Shown here piece after piece: positions 54,141 through 62,032 of a DNA stretch of 64,000 bases. This stretch comes from JAIVJM01 sp963816985 (GTDB lineage: Bacteria; Acidobacteriota; Blastocatellia; Pyrinomonadales; Pyrinomonadaceae). The stretch covers positions 2,046,001 through 2,110,000 of the forward strand of contig CAWFMF010000004.1 in the NCBI GenBank assembly GCA_963816985.1, written 5' to 3'. Positions within the stretch are counted from its first letter, which is position 1. Each line of letters opens with the position of its first letter. The notes beneath the pieces were generated by a model. The model was not told the origin of the DNA. It did not search any database and saw only the letters and a program-made list of their open reading frames with translations. Both the position numbers and the translations under genes were made by a program.

Positions 54141-54611
54141 ATGAACGAACTGAGTCTGCAAGAACGTTACGCGCCGGGGAGCGCGTGTTTCGGCTGCGGC
54201 CCGGCGAATGAGAAGGGCTTGCGCATCCGCAGCTTCGCGTCGGGCGAGGGCGGCGAGACCGTCGCCGTGTGGACGCCGGAGCCGCACCACGAATCCTTCC
54301 CCGGCATGCTCAACGGCGGCATCGTCGGCACGCTCCTCGACTGCCACTCGAACTGGGCCGCCGCCTCGCACCTCATGCGGCGCGACGGCTTGGAGAGCCC
54401 GCCCTGCACCGTCACCGCCGAATATTCAATCAAGCTCCTCCGCCCCACGCCCTCCGACGCCGAGTTGAAACTCTCCGCCCGCATCGTCGAATCCGAGGGC
54501 CGCCGCGTCGTCGTCGAATCCGAGATAGTCGCCGGGGGCGAGACCTGCGCCACCTGCCGTGGAACCTTCGTCGCCGTCAAGCCCGGCCACCCTGCCTACC
54601 ATCGCTGGTGA
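54141..54611 (+). CDS. Hotdog-fold thioesterase (PaaI-like)
   Basis: The protein has about 156 residues with a single hotdog domain. Conserved features are CFGCGPANEKGLRI at the N-terminus, the HESFPGMLNGGIVGTLLDCH central helix, and TVTAEYSIKLLRPTP on the following strand. Such proteins hydrolyse acyl-CoA thioesters. The CFGCGP opening is typical of a PaaI-related subgroup. It starts 22 bases after element N. Confidence 0.83.
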   Translation: MNELSLQERYAPGSACFGCGPANEKGLRIRSFASGEGGETVAVWTPEPHHESFPGMLNGGIVGTLLDCHSNWAAASHLMRRDGLESPPCTVTAEYSIKLLRPTPSDAELKLSARIVESEGRRVVVESEIVAGGETCATCRGTFVAVKPGHPAYHRW

Positions 54612-54635
54612 GAAGGCGCTCCGAAATAAATCTCT

Positions 54636-54863
54636 TCAACTCGCCGCGCCGCCTTCGGTCGCGTCCGTTTCGTCCGGCTCTGAGAATATCTCCTCGATGG
54701 GCTGGCCGAAGAGGCGCGCGATCTTGAAGGCGAGCGGGAGGCTTGGGTCGTACTTCCCGGTCTCGATGGAGTTGACCGTCTGCCGCGAGACGCCGAGCCG
54801 CGAGGCCAGGTCCTCCTGCGTCCAGTCCCTCTCGGCGCGCAGAACCTTGAGCCGCGTCTTCAC
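54636..54863 (-). CDS. XRE-family helix-turn-helix regulator, small
   Basis: The 75-residue protein is essentially one HTH domain: LKVLRAERDWTQEDLASRLG, SRQTVNSIETGKYDPSLPLA, then LFGQPIEEIFSEPDE. The short type (YozG-like) is usually paired with a membrane protein, as here. The GTG start overlaps the stop of the upstream membrane-protein gene by 4 bases (GTGA). Confidence 0.85.
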   Translation of the reverse strand: MKTRLKVLRAERDWTQEDLASRLGVSRQTVNSIETGKYDPSLPLAFKIARLFGQPIEEIFSEPDETDATEGGAAS

Positions 54864-55261
54864 TGGTAACGCCTCCGCGCCAGCGTCAGCCCGGCGAGAT
54901 AGAAGACGAACATGAAGGGCCAGAGATGCCTGTAGCTCCAATCTTCCGGCTTGAGCTTGACCGCCAGTTCCAAGAGGCCGAGCGTCATCATCAGCAGGAA
55001 GGTGAGAGGAAAGGCGACGGCCAGCGCTTCGAGTTGAATGCGCCGCTCCAACTCGTCCAACTGCCGGATTCCACGGACTATCCACAGCAGCAGAAACACG
55101 AACGGGACGACGGGCACTAAGACGACGCCGACGCGCAGCCACGTCTCCAACTCCACGCTCTTCAAAAGCACGCGCGCCCCGAAGTAGCTGAGAATCCATG
55201 TGCTGACGAGGACGAGGCCCAGAATCGTCTCCCGCCTGTCATTAGTCGCCGACGTTTTCAT
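54860..55261 (-). CDS. Four-helix membrane protein partner of XRE regulator
   Basis: The 133-residue protein has four predicted membrane helices (TILGLVLVSTWILSYFGARV; LRVGVVLVPVVPFVFLLLWI; LAVAFPLTFLLMMTLGLLEL; HLWPFMFVFYLAGLTLARR). GGAGG lies 8 bases before ATG. Such genes commonly pair with a YozG-like regulator, but the biochemical role is unknown. Its promoter may share the dyad at 55323-55340. Confidence 0.78.
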   Translation of the reverse strand: MKTSATNDRRETILGLVLVSTWILSYFGARVLLKSVELETWLRVGVVLVPVVPFVFLLLWIVRGIRQLDELERRIQLEALAVAFPLTFLLMMTLGLLELAVKLKPEDWSYRHLWPFMFVFYLAGLTLARRRYQ

Positions 55262-55322
55262 CAGTGAACCTCCACTTCCAAAGCATCTCGACGAAAAGCA
55301 CGGTACAGCTTCCTTTTCATTC

Positions 55323-55340
55323 TGTCAAGGACATTTGACA
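55323..55340. promoter_or_regulatory. Back-to-back -35 hexamers forming a dyad
   Basis: TGTCAA (55323-55328) and TTGACA (55335-55340) make a 6-6-6 dyad, giving a perfect -35 on each strand. On the minus strand, TACCGT (complement of 55300-55305) lies 17 bases away and would serve the membrane-protein/XRE pair. Confidence 0.4.
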
Positions 55341-55441
55341 ATACGTTTGGAGCTGGAGGATGGTTTCACTTTCCTTGAAAAGTAGAGCTTCGGTGTTTTT
55401 GGCCGGAATTGCTTGCAAAAGAAGGTCTACGAAAGTTTTCG

Positions 55442-55468
55442 TTGACAGTACGAAGTTGTTCGTAGTAA
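55442..55468 (+). promoter_or_regulatory. BlaI promoter with dyad operator
   Basis: TTGACA at 55442-55447 is followed by TAGTAA at 55463-55468 (15-base spacer). Between them lies the dyad TACGAA-GTTG-TTCGTA (55449-55464). BlaI/MecI-family repressors bind TAC-type dyads overlapping their promoters, so autorepression of the blaI-blaR1-like pair is likely. Confidence 0.55.
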
Positions 55469-55506
55469 GTTGCTCGCCGACTTGAGTCACCGGAAAGGTG
55501 TTTGTC

Positions 55507-55896
55507 ATGACAGAAACCGTCTTACCGCGCCCGACGGACGCGGAATTGGAAATCCTGAAGGTGCTCTGGCGACGCGGGCCGAGCACCGTCAGGGAAGTTT
55601 TCGAACAGCTCAGCGAGTTCAAGACCTCAGGGTACACGACCGCTTTGAAGATGATGCAGATCATGTCTGAGAAGGGGCTCGTGCGGCGGGACGAGACGCA
55701 GCGGGCGCACGTCTACGCGGCGGCGCTCGCCGAGGACGAGACGCAAAGGCAACTCATCGGCGACCTGCTCCGGCGGGCCTTCGACGGGTCGGCGAAGCGG
55801 CTCGTGCTTCAGGCGCTCTCGTCCGAGAAGGCTTCCGCCGACGAGCTGTCGGAGATCAGGCAGATGCTCGATGAGCTGGAAAGGGGTGGGCGTTGA
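55507..55896 (+). CDS. BlaI/MecI/CopY-family transcriptional repressor
   Basis: The protein has about 129 residues, with a winged helix in PTDAELEILKVLWRRGPSTV, TSGYTTALKMMQIMSEKGLV and RDETQRAHVYAAALAEDETQ. A helical dimerisation tail follows. In the known systems the repressor is cleaved when a membrane M56 peptidase senses a signal; such a peptidase gene follows with a 4-base overlap (TTGA). ATG 55507 with GGAAAGG upstream is preferred to GTG 55498. The dyad at 55449-55464 is a good operator candidate. Confidence 0.88.
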   Translation: MTETVLPRPTDAELEILKVLWRRGPSTVREVFEQLSEFKTSGYTTALKMMQIMSEKGLVRRDETQRAHVYAAALAEDETQRQLIGDLLRRAFDGSAKRLVLQALSSEKASADELSEIRQMLDELERGGR

Positions 55897-57947
55897 CGAC
55901 GACGGAGACCATGCTCGCCGAAGAGACCCTGCGGGTTATAGGGTGGGCGCTCGTCCACTCGCTCTGGCAGGGCGCGTTGGTGGCGGCGCTCTACGGCTGC
56001 TTCGCCTCGCTCGCGCGGGACGCGGCGGCCAACGTCCGCTACGTCGCCGCGTGCGCGGCGCTCGCGCTGATGCTCGTCCTGCCGATCACGACGGCCTTCG
56101 TCGGCTTCCGCGCGTCGAGTTTTCCGAACTCGCGCGCCGGGAGTCTGAAGGGCGACGTGTGGGCGGAGGCGCTGCAACTGCGCGGGGGCGCTGAAGGCTT
56201 CGGTAAGACTGCCCCCGTGGAAGCTGAGCGGGACGCGGGCCGAGAGGCCGCGTCGCCGCGCGGGGACTTCGGGCGTTGGGCGGCTGAGCGTTTCGACGTG
56301 CTGCTCCCGCTGCTGGTCTGGGCGTGGGCGGCGGGCGTTTTTTTGCTTGCGCTGCGCGTCGCGGGCGGCTGGTTTTCGTTGAGACGTTTGGAGGCGAGCG
56401 CGTCCGCGGTCGCCGAAGAGTGGCGCGAGTCGCTCGGTTCGCTCGCGCGCCGCATGGGCGTCGCGCGTGCGGTGCGGCTCTGCCAGTCGGCGCTCGTCGA
56501 AGTGCCGACGGTCGTCGGTCACTTGCGCCCACTCATCCTTATCCCGGCGAGCGCCTTGACCGGGCTCTCGCCCGAACAACTCGCAGCCGTGCTCGCGCAC
56601 GAGTTGGCGCACGTCCGCCGCTACGACTACCTCGTCAACCTGCTGCAAACCGCCGCCGAGACTCTTTTGTTTTATCACCCGGCGGCGTGGTGGGTTTCGC
56701 ACCGCGTGCGCGCCGAGCGCGAGCACGCGTGCGACGACGTGGCCGTCCGCGTGACGGGCGACGTGCTGCTCTACGCGCGCTCGCTGGCCCAAATGGAACA
56801 ACTGCGCCGGGAGCGCGGCGAGACGCCCGCCCTTGCGCTGGCAGCCAACGGAGGTTCACTCATGCAACGCATTCAGAGGTTGATTCAAGTCAAAACAGAC
56901 GCGCACACACGCTCGCCGCTCGTCGCGGGCTCGCTCCTGCTGGTCATGCTCTGCGGCGCACTCGTCGGCGCGCGCGCCATCCTTCCGCCGGAAGGTGAGC
57001 GCGGCGGCGTTGCCCTCGCCGGGGCCGGAGTCCACGCGCCCGCCGGTCAGAGGCGCGAGGTGGCCGTCACCTTCGTCAGCTTCCCCGGCAACGGCATCTA
57101 CGACAACGGTCGGCTCGCGAATAAGACGCGCAAGCTCATGCGGAGCCTCGCCGCCAACGACATCAAGGCCGTGAGCTTCGTCAACGAGGGGCGGCTCTAC
57201 AAAGAGGACGGGACGCTCGACGAGGCGCGCGTCGGGCTCCTCGCCGAGTGGCTCGACGCCGGGCACGAACTCGGCAACGAGACCTTCCGGCACACGAATC
57301 TCTACCGCGCGGGGCTCAACGATTTTCAGGCCGCTGTCCTCGCGGGCGAGAAGGTGATGAAGCGGCTCGCAGCCGAGCGCGGGCGTCAGGTGCGCTACTT
57401 CAGCTACCCGTATCTGAACACGGGCGCGAGCCTCGAACAGAAGACCGCCGCCGAGCGGTTTCTCCGCGAGCGTGGCTACCAGATTCACCCGGTGACGATT
57501 GACAACATGGACTGGCTCTTCTCGCACGCCTACATCGAGGCGCTCAGGCGCGAGGACGAGAAGGCGCAGGCGCTCATCCGCGCCGAGTACGTGCCGTATA
57601 TGGAGCGGATGTTCGAGTTCGTCGAAGCCTACTCGCGCGAGGTCGTGGGGCGCGAGTTCCCGCAAGTCCTGATGCTCACGGCGGGCGCTCTGAACGCCGA
57701 CTGCTTCGACGAGCTGGCGCGGATGATGAAGCGACGCGGCTACAAGTTCGTCACGATGGAGGCGGCGACGAAGGATGAAGCCTACCGCCTGCCCGACAAC
57801 TACACGGGCGAGCGCGGCGACTCTTGGATCGCCCGCTGGGCCGTGACGAAGGGGCTGCCGTACAGGGACTCGGAAGAGAACCTGCCGCCCTTCATGCAGG
57901 ACTATTTTACTGAGTTCCAGAAGAAGCAGCAGGCGAGCAAGAAGTAG
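55893..57947 (+). CDS. BlaR1-like M56 membrane peptidase fused to degenerate NodB polysaccharide-deacetylase domain
   Basis: The protein has 684 residues. The first 370 are BlaR1/MecR1-like: membrane helices near 10-30, 45-65 and 140-165; zinc site HELAHVRRYDYLVN near residue 236; AEREHACDDVAV; and a last membrane helix near 352-370. The sensor position, normally a penicillin-binding domain, is replaced by a NodB-fold domain (about 390-684). The NodB TFDD motif reads TFVSFPG here, and the NHxxxH motif reads NETFRHTN. Both Asp residues and one His ligand are therefore missing, so it is probably a binding sensor rather than an enzyme. Peptidoglycan or glycan sensing is inferred. It is translationally coupled to the BlaI repressor. 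Confidence 0.82.
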   Translation: MTTTETMLAEETLRVIGWALVHSLWQGALVAALYGCFASLARDAAANVRYVAACAALALMLVLPITTAFVGFRASSFPNSRAGSLKGDVWAEALQLRGGAEGFGKTAPVEAERDAGREAASPRGDFGRWAAERFDVLLPLLVWAWAAGVFLLALRVAGGWFSLRRLEASASAVAEEWRESLGSLARRMGVARAVRLCQSALVEVPTVVGHLRPLILIPASALTGLSPEQLAAVLAHELAHVRRYDYLVNLLQTAAETLLFYHPAAWWVSHRVRAEREHACDDVAVRVTGDVLLYARSLAQMEQLRRERGETPALALAANGGSLMQRIQRLIQVKTDAHTRSPLVAGSLLLVMLCGALVGARAILPPEGERGGVALAGAGVHAPAGQRREVAVTFVSFPGNGIYDNGRLANKTRKLMRSLAANDIKAVSFVNEGRLYKEDGTLDEARVGLLAEWLDAGHELGNETFRHTNLYRAGLNDFQAAVLAGEKVMKRLAAERGRQVRYFSYPYLNTGASLEQKTAAERFLRERGYQIHPVTIDNMDWLFSHAYIEALRREDEKAQALIRAEYVPYMERMFEFVEAYSREVVGREFPQVLMLTAGALNADCFDELARMMKRRGYKFVTMEAATKDEAYRLPDNYTGERGDSWIARWAVTKGLPYRDSEENLPPFMQDYFTEFQKKQQASKK

Positions 57948-57976
57948 CGCGAACGCAAGACCCCAACGCGGATGAG

Positions 57977-58076
57977 AACTGTAGGGGCAGGGCTTGTCCC
58001 TGCCCGTGGCTGTGGCACGCTCGACCTTGAGTCTGGCGAAACGAAGCGGGCAGGGACAAGCCCTGCCCCTACAGTT
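57977..58076. repeat. Palindromic element of the gtaggggcagggcttg family (element O)
   Basis: Perfect 30-bp arms lie at 57977-58006 and 58047-58076. Each arm itself is partly palindromic (gggcagggcttgtccctgcc). Similar sequences are known between genes in many environmental bacteria. It lies between the BlaR1-like and deacetylase genes. Confidence 0.8.
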
Positions 58077-58112
58077 TTAATGAAGTGCTCTTAACAGCCG
58101 AGAGAAGAAGAC

Positions 58113-59048
58113 ATGAACCGTAGAGAATTCACCAGAAACGCCGGCCTCTTCGCGGCGGCCATCGGGTTGGGCGGAACGTCGGCGATAGCGTCCGCCGGTA
58201 AACGTCCGGAGGTCGCCATCACGATGGACGACTTCATACTCTTCGACACGCCCACGTTGTCGGGGGAGGCGCGCAACCGCGCCATCCTCGACGCGCTCGC
58301 CGGGCAGAAGATTAAGGCGGCGATGTTCGTCACGGGCAAGCACGTGGACGACGAGAAGAAGCTGCCGCTCTTGCGGCTCTGGGACGAGCGCGGGCACATC
58401 ATCGCTAACCACACCTACTCGCACAAGTTCTACCACAACGCGGACTTCGACGAGTACGCGCGCGACATCCTGCGCAACGAGGCTTTGCTCAAGCAGTTCC
58501 CGCGTTACCGGAAGCTCCTCCGCTTCCCGTTCCTGAAGGAAGGGAAGACCACCGAGCAGCGGGACAGGATGCGCGCCTTCATGCGCGAGCACGGCTACCG
58601 CAACGGCCACGTCACGATTGACGCCTCCGACTGGTACGTGGATCAGAGGATGCGCGACCGGCTCAAGACGAACCCGCAGGCCGACCTCAAGCCTTATCGC
58701 GATTTCTACCTCGAACACATCTGGGCGCGCGCCACGTTCTACGACGACCTCGCGCGCAAAGTCTTGGGGCGCAGCGTCCGGCACACTTTGCTGATCCACC
58801 ACAACGTCTTGAACGGGCTCTTCCTCGGCGACCTTCTGCGGATGTTCGAGCGCAAGGGCTGGCGACTGATTGACGCGGAGAAGGCGTTCGCCGACCCCGT
58901 CTTCACTTCCGCCCCGAACATCGTCCCGGCGGGCGAGAGCCTCGTCTGGGCGCTGGCGAAAGAGACGGGAAAGTTTGAAAGCGTCTTGAGGTATCCGGCT
59001 GAAGACGGCGACTTCGAGAAGGCGCGGATGGACGCGCTCGGCTTGTAG
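58113..59048 (+). CDS. Tat-exported polysaccharide deacetylase
   Basis: The 311-residue protein has a Tat-like leader (MNRREFTRNAGLFAAAIGLG). The NodB domain keeps the catalytic and metal-binding residues missing in the upstream fusion: VAITMDDFI (Asp-Asp) and IANHTYSHKFYH (His-xxx-His). LLRFPFLKEG is the third motif. It would remove acetyl groups from peptidoglycan or another polysaccharide. AGAGAAGAAG before the ATG is a good ribosome-binding site. Its position next to the BlaI/BlaR1-like pair suggests that it is part of the regulated response. Confidence 0.85.
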   Translation: MNRREFTRNAGLFAAAIGLGGTSAIASAGKRPEVAITMDDFILFDTPTLSGEARNRAILDALAGQKIKAAMFVTGKHVDDEKKLPLLRLWDERGHIIANHTYSHKFYHNADFDEYARDILRNEALLKQFPRYRKLLRFPFLKEGKTTEQRDRMRAFMREHGYRNGHVTIDASDWYVDQRMRDRLKTNPQADLKPYRDFYLEHIWARATFYDDLARKVLGRSVRHTLLIHHNVLNGLFLGDLLRMFERKGWRLIDAEKAFADPVFTSAPNIVPAGESLVWALAKETGKFESVLRYPAEDGDFEKARMDALGL

Positions 59049-59063
59049 CGGCGCACGAGAAAA

Positions 59064-59343
59064 AGGCATGAGCCCCGGCAGGGGCTTCGGAGATTAGCCG
59101 GGGGTGAGCGAGGGAGCGCGAGCGACCGAAGCGCAAACCCCCGGAAGCACGTCCGTTAAAAACATCTCGCCCCGGCAGGGGCGACGGAAACGACACGCAT
59201 TATCGTGCGCTCGTCCCCGCGCCCCTGCCGGGGCGCATACTTTTATGGTGATGTGTTCCGGGGGTTACGCTCGGTCGCTCGCCTGCGGCTCACTCCCTCA
59301 CTTCAACCCCGGCTAATTTCCCGCGCCCCTTCGGGGCTTACGG
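59064..59343. repeat. Composite array of GC-rich palindromes (element P)
   Basis: Related hairpin blocks repeat: gagccccggcaggggc (near 59070-59085), cgccccggcaggggcga (about 59168-59184) with its complement gcgcccctgccggggc (59219-59234), and tagccgggggt (59096-59106) facing accccggcta (59308-59317). The two longer segments between contain cgctcggtcgctcgc-type mirrored sequence. It shares phrases with element F. It lies between the deacetylase and OmpA-family genes; no gene fits. Confidence 0.65.
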
Positions 59344-59344
59344 C

Positions 59345-60382
59345 CTATTCCGGCGTCGCCATCGAAACCTTGTTCGGGTTGAGGTCGCTGCCGGGCTGCG
59401 AGATGCCTCGATTGAGGAGGACGCGGACTTCGGCGCGGCGGTTCTGGGCGCGGCCCTCGCGCGTCGTGTTGTCGGCCACGGGGTTCGCGTTGCCGAAGCC
59501 GAAGGGCGTGACGATGCGGCGCATCGGAATGCGATGATTCTCGACGAGGTAGCGGACGATTGACTCGGCGCGCTGCTCGCTCAAGCGGCGGTTCGCGTCC
59601 TTGTTGCGCGACTCGTAGGCGTAGCCCGTCACTTCGAGGAGATAGCCTTTCGCGGTCTGCGCGTAAGTCGCAATCTCGTCGAGGGTCTTCTTGGCTTCGG
59701 GCGTGAGCGCGGAGCTGCGGAGTTTGAAGCCGACGGCGATGCTGCGCTCCGGCGTGTAGTCGTCTATGGAAGAGATGCGGTCGTTGGCGACGCGGACGCC
59801 CTCGACGGCGCGGTCGGCGGACTCCTGCGCGGCGACGGCCCCGCCGTTCGCGGCGTTCGAGATGGCGGCCAGCTCGTCAACCTGCCCCGACATCCGCTCG
59901 GCGTTCTGCTCGGTCGCGGCGATGCGCGTCTCGGCGGTGCCGACGCGGCCTTCGACCGGCGTGACGTTGGCCTCGACGGTGCGGGCCGTGCGGAGGTCGC
60001 TGTCGTTAAAGCGAATCTTCTCGGCGACGAGTTGGCCCGTCGAGTCGCCCCGGCCTTCGACTTCGAGGTTGAGGCCGCGCATGATGGCGGTCTGCCCGAA
60101 GTTGGAGCCGCCGCCGAAGAAGCCGCCCTTGGTCTTGACGCTCGTGCGGTCGGAGAGGAGGACGGTCGTCTGCGCGCCGCTCACGGCGTCCTGCACGACG
60201 AAGGTGTCGGCGTCGCGGCGGACGACGAAGCCCTTGAGCTTCATCTTCTGCCCGGCGGCGACGGTCGTCCGGTTGGACGAGGAGACACCGGGGTCGTTCG
60301 TCTGCGCCACCACGGCGGTCGCACCGAACGCGAGCGCCAGCACACAGGCGGCGAAGGTCTGAACAGTCTTCTCGAATCTCAT
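59345..60382 (-). CDS. OmpA-family outer-membrane protein
   Basis: The 345-residue protein has a signal peptide (ACVLALAFGATAVVAQ). An N-terminal beta-rich domain (about 40-130; MKLKGFVVRRDADTFVVQD) resembles DUF5666-type domains. A helical segment follows, then the peptidoglycan-binding OmpA domain (about 205-330; SALTPEAKKTLDEIATYAQ, then RRLSEQRAESIVRYLVENH and GREGRAQNRRAEVRV-like TREGRAQNRRAEVRV). It would anchor the outer membrane to peptidoglycan. GGGAGAA before ATG supports the start. Confidence 0.87.
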   Translation of the reverse strand: MRFEKTVQTFAACVLALAFGATAVVAQTNDPGVSSSNRTTVAAGQKMKLKGFVVRRDADTFVVQDAVSGAQTTVLLSDRTSVKTKGGFFGGGSNFGQTAIMRGLNLEVEGRGDSTGQLVAEKIRFNDSDLRTARTVEANVTPVEGRVGTAETRIAATEQNAERMSGQVDELAAISNAANGGAVAAQESADRAVEGVRVANDRISSIDDYTPERSIAVGFKLRSSALTPEAKKTLDEIATYAQTAKGYLLEVTGYAYESRNKDANRRLSEQRAESIVRYLVENHRIPMRRIVTPFGFGNANPVADNTTREGRAQNRRAEVRVLLNRGISQPGSDLNPNKVSMATPE

Positions 60383-60572
60383 CTTTTTTCTCCCTCAGTA
60401 AATTGTTTCGTAATCCACTGCCGCGTCTCAAGACGGGTCTAGCGTCCGTAAGCGAGGTGCTGATTTTCCTTTGACAGTGTCTGGTTCGAGCAACAGTACG
60501 ACGAAACGCGCCGGGGGAGGTTGTGATTACCTTGCGAGGGGGTTGCAAAAAGCAGTAGTCAGTAGGGAAAAA

Positions 60573-60653
60573 ACAGTACCGCGAGCGGTAGCGAGCGGGT
60601 GGACGTTGAATGACACCCAACGTCCACCCGCTCGCTACCGCTCGCGGTACTGT
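60573..60653. repeat. Palindromic element of the taccgcgagcggtagc family (element Q)
   Basis: Perfect 36-bp arms (60573-60608 and 60618-60653) with a 9-base loop. The arm core is shared with element I. A half copy of the element-J heptads (agcagtagtcagtag) lies just upstream at 60551-60565. It could terminate the amidohydrolase operon, whose last stop is 8 bases away. Confidence 0.82.
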
Positions 60654-60661
60654 TCCGGCTC

Positions 60662-62032
60662 TTACTTCCTGTCCTTGAACTGGTCGTAAAGCATCGTGTG
60701 GCGGCTGACGATTGGGATTTGCCGCCCGGCGATGAAGAGGTGGCGGACGTTGGTGCGGGCTTCGAGGATGTCGCCGTCGGTGACGACGACGTTGGCGATC
60801 TTGCCCGCTTCGATGGAGCCGAGCCGGTCGGCGACGCCCATAATCTGCGCCGGGTAGAGCGTGACGGCCTTGAGCGCCTCGGCCTTCGGGAGCCCGAAGG
60901 CGGCGGCCATCCCGGCGTGGAAGGGGAGGTCGCGGACGTGCGCGCCCGAATCGCCCGTCGAGATGGCGAAGCGGACGCCCGCGCGCTGGAGCTTCGCCGC
61001 GTTCTCGTAGAGCGAGTCGTATCCGTCGTCCTCGCGCAAAGGCATGTTGAGCGTGCCGTCGAGGATGACGGGGACGTTCCGCTCCTTCAACAACGAAGCG
61101 GCCTTCGGGGCTTCGCTGCCGCCGAGGATGATGGGCTTGAGCTTCATCTCCTGCGCGAAGTTGAGCGCGGCGCGGATGTCACGCTCGCGCTCGGCGCGGA
61201 AGACGACGGGACGCTCGCCGCGCGCGTAAGGCACGAGGGCGGCGAGCTTCAAATCCGACACCGGTCGCGGCACCGATTTCGGGTCGCGCGCGAAGGCGTC
61301 CTGCGCTCGCCCGTAGGCTTCGGCGTCGCGCAGCATCCGTCGCATCTCTTCGATGCGCCGCTCGCGCGCCGTCGCGGCGTCGGGCGTGGCGGCCTGTTGC
61401 AGAGCGAAGAAGCCGCCGCCCGCGCCGATGGTCGGGAAGTTGATAACGAGCGCGATGGTCTGGACGACCGCCAACTCTTTCTGCGACGTGCCGCTCAGGT
61501 TGATGAGCGCGGCCTGACCGGAAATGAGCCCGCCCTGCGGGAGGCTGACGGCGCTCGTCACGCCCGCGACGCGCGTCACGTCGAGGTGCGCGCTGTGCGG
61601 GTTGACCGCTACCCACGCCATCGCGTTCGGGTTCATGTCGCCGAGTTCGTTGGTATCAACCGTGCCGGGCGCGCCCGACTCTATCTCGACTAAGGCCATG
61701 CTCGTCCCCGCGTCAATCATGCCGGGGTAGACGAAGAGGCCGCGCGCGTCAATCTCGGTCGCGCCCGCCGGGGCGGAAGCGTTCGCGCCGACCGAAGTGA
61801 TCTTGCCGTCGCTGATGACGACGGTGCCGTTTTCGACCTCCGCGCCGCTGACGGTGACGATGCGCGCGTTGCGGATGACGTAAGCGCCGGGCGCGCTCGT
61901 CTCCTGCTGCATCGGGCTCACAATGTCCTGCGCCGAGACGACCGGGGAGAAGCCGAGCGGCAGTGAAGCGAAGAGCGCGAGGCACGCGGCGAGCGCGCGA
62001 AGTTTGACGGCGACGTGCTGTGTGGTCTTCAT
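60662..62032 (-). CDS. Secreted amidohydrolase-family protein
   Basis: The 456-residue product has a signal peptide (LAACLALFASLPLGFSPVVSA). Amidohydrolase features are VISDGKITSVGANA, a YPGMIDAGTSMAL metal-site strand where the usual HxH appears changed to DAG-T, FAISTGDSGAHVRDLPFHAG, and ILGVADRLGSIEAGK-like IMGVADRLGSIEAGKIANVV at the end. The altered first metal motif suggests weak or different catalysis. It is coupled by a 4-base ATGA overlap to a second amidohydrolase, a pairing often seen in Acidobacteriota and Bacteroidota. The substrate is unknown. Confidence 0.8.
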   Translation of the reverse strand: MKTTQHVAVKLRALAACLALFASLPLGFSPVVSAQDIVSPMQQETSAPGAYVIRNARIVTVSGAEVENGTVVISDGKITSVGANASAPAGATEIDARGLFVYPGMIDAGTSMALVEIESGAPGTVDTNELGDMNPNAMAWVAVNPHSAHLDVTRVAGVTSAVSLPQGGLISGQAALINLSGTSQKELAVVQTIALVINFPTIGAGGGFFALQQAATPDAATARERRIEEMRRMLRDAEAYGRAQDAFARDPKSVPRPVSDLKLAALVPYARGERPVVFRAERERDIRAALNFAQEMKLKPIILGGSEAPKAASLLKERNVPVILDGTLNMPLREDDGYDSLYENAAKLQRAGVRFAISTGDSGAHVRDLPFHAGMAAAFGLPKAEALKAVTLYPAQIMGVADRLGSIEAGKIANVVVTDGDILEARTNVRHLFIAGRQIPIVSRHTMLYDQFKDRK

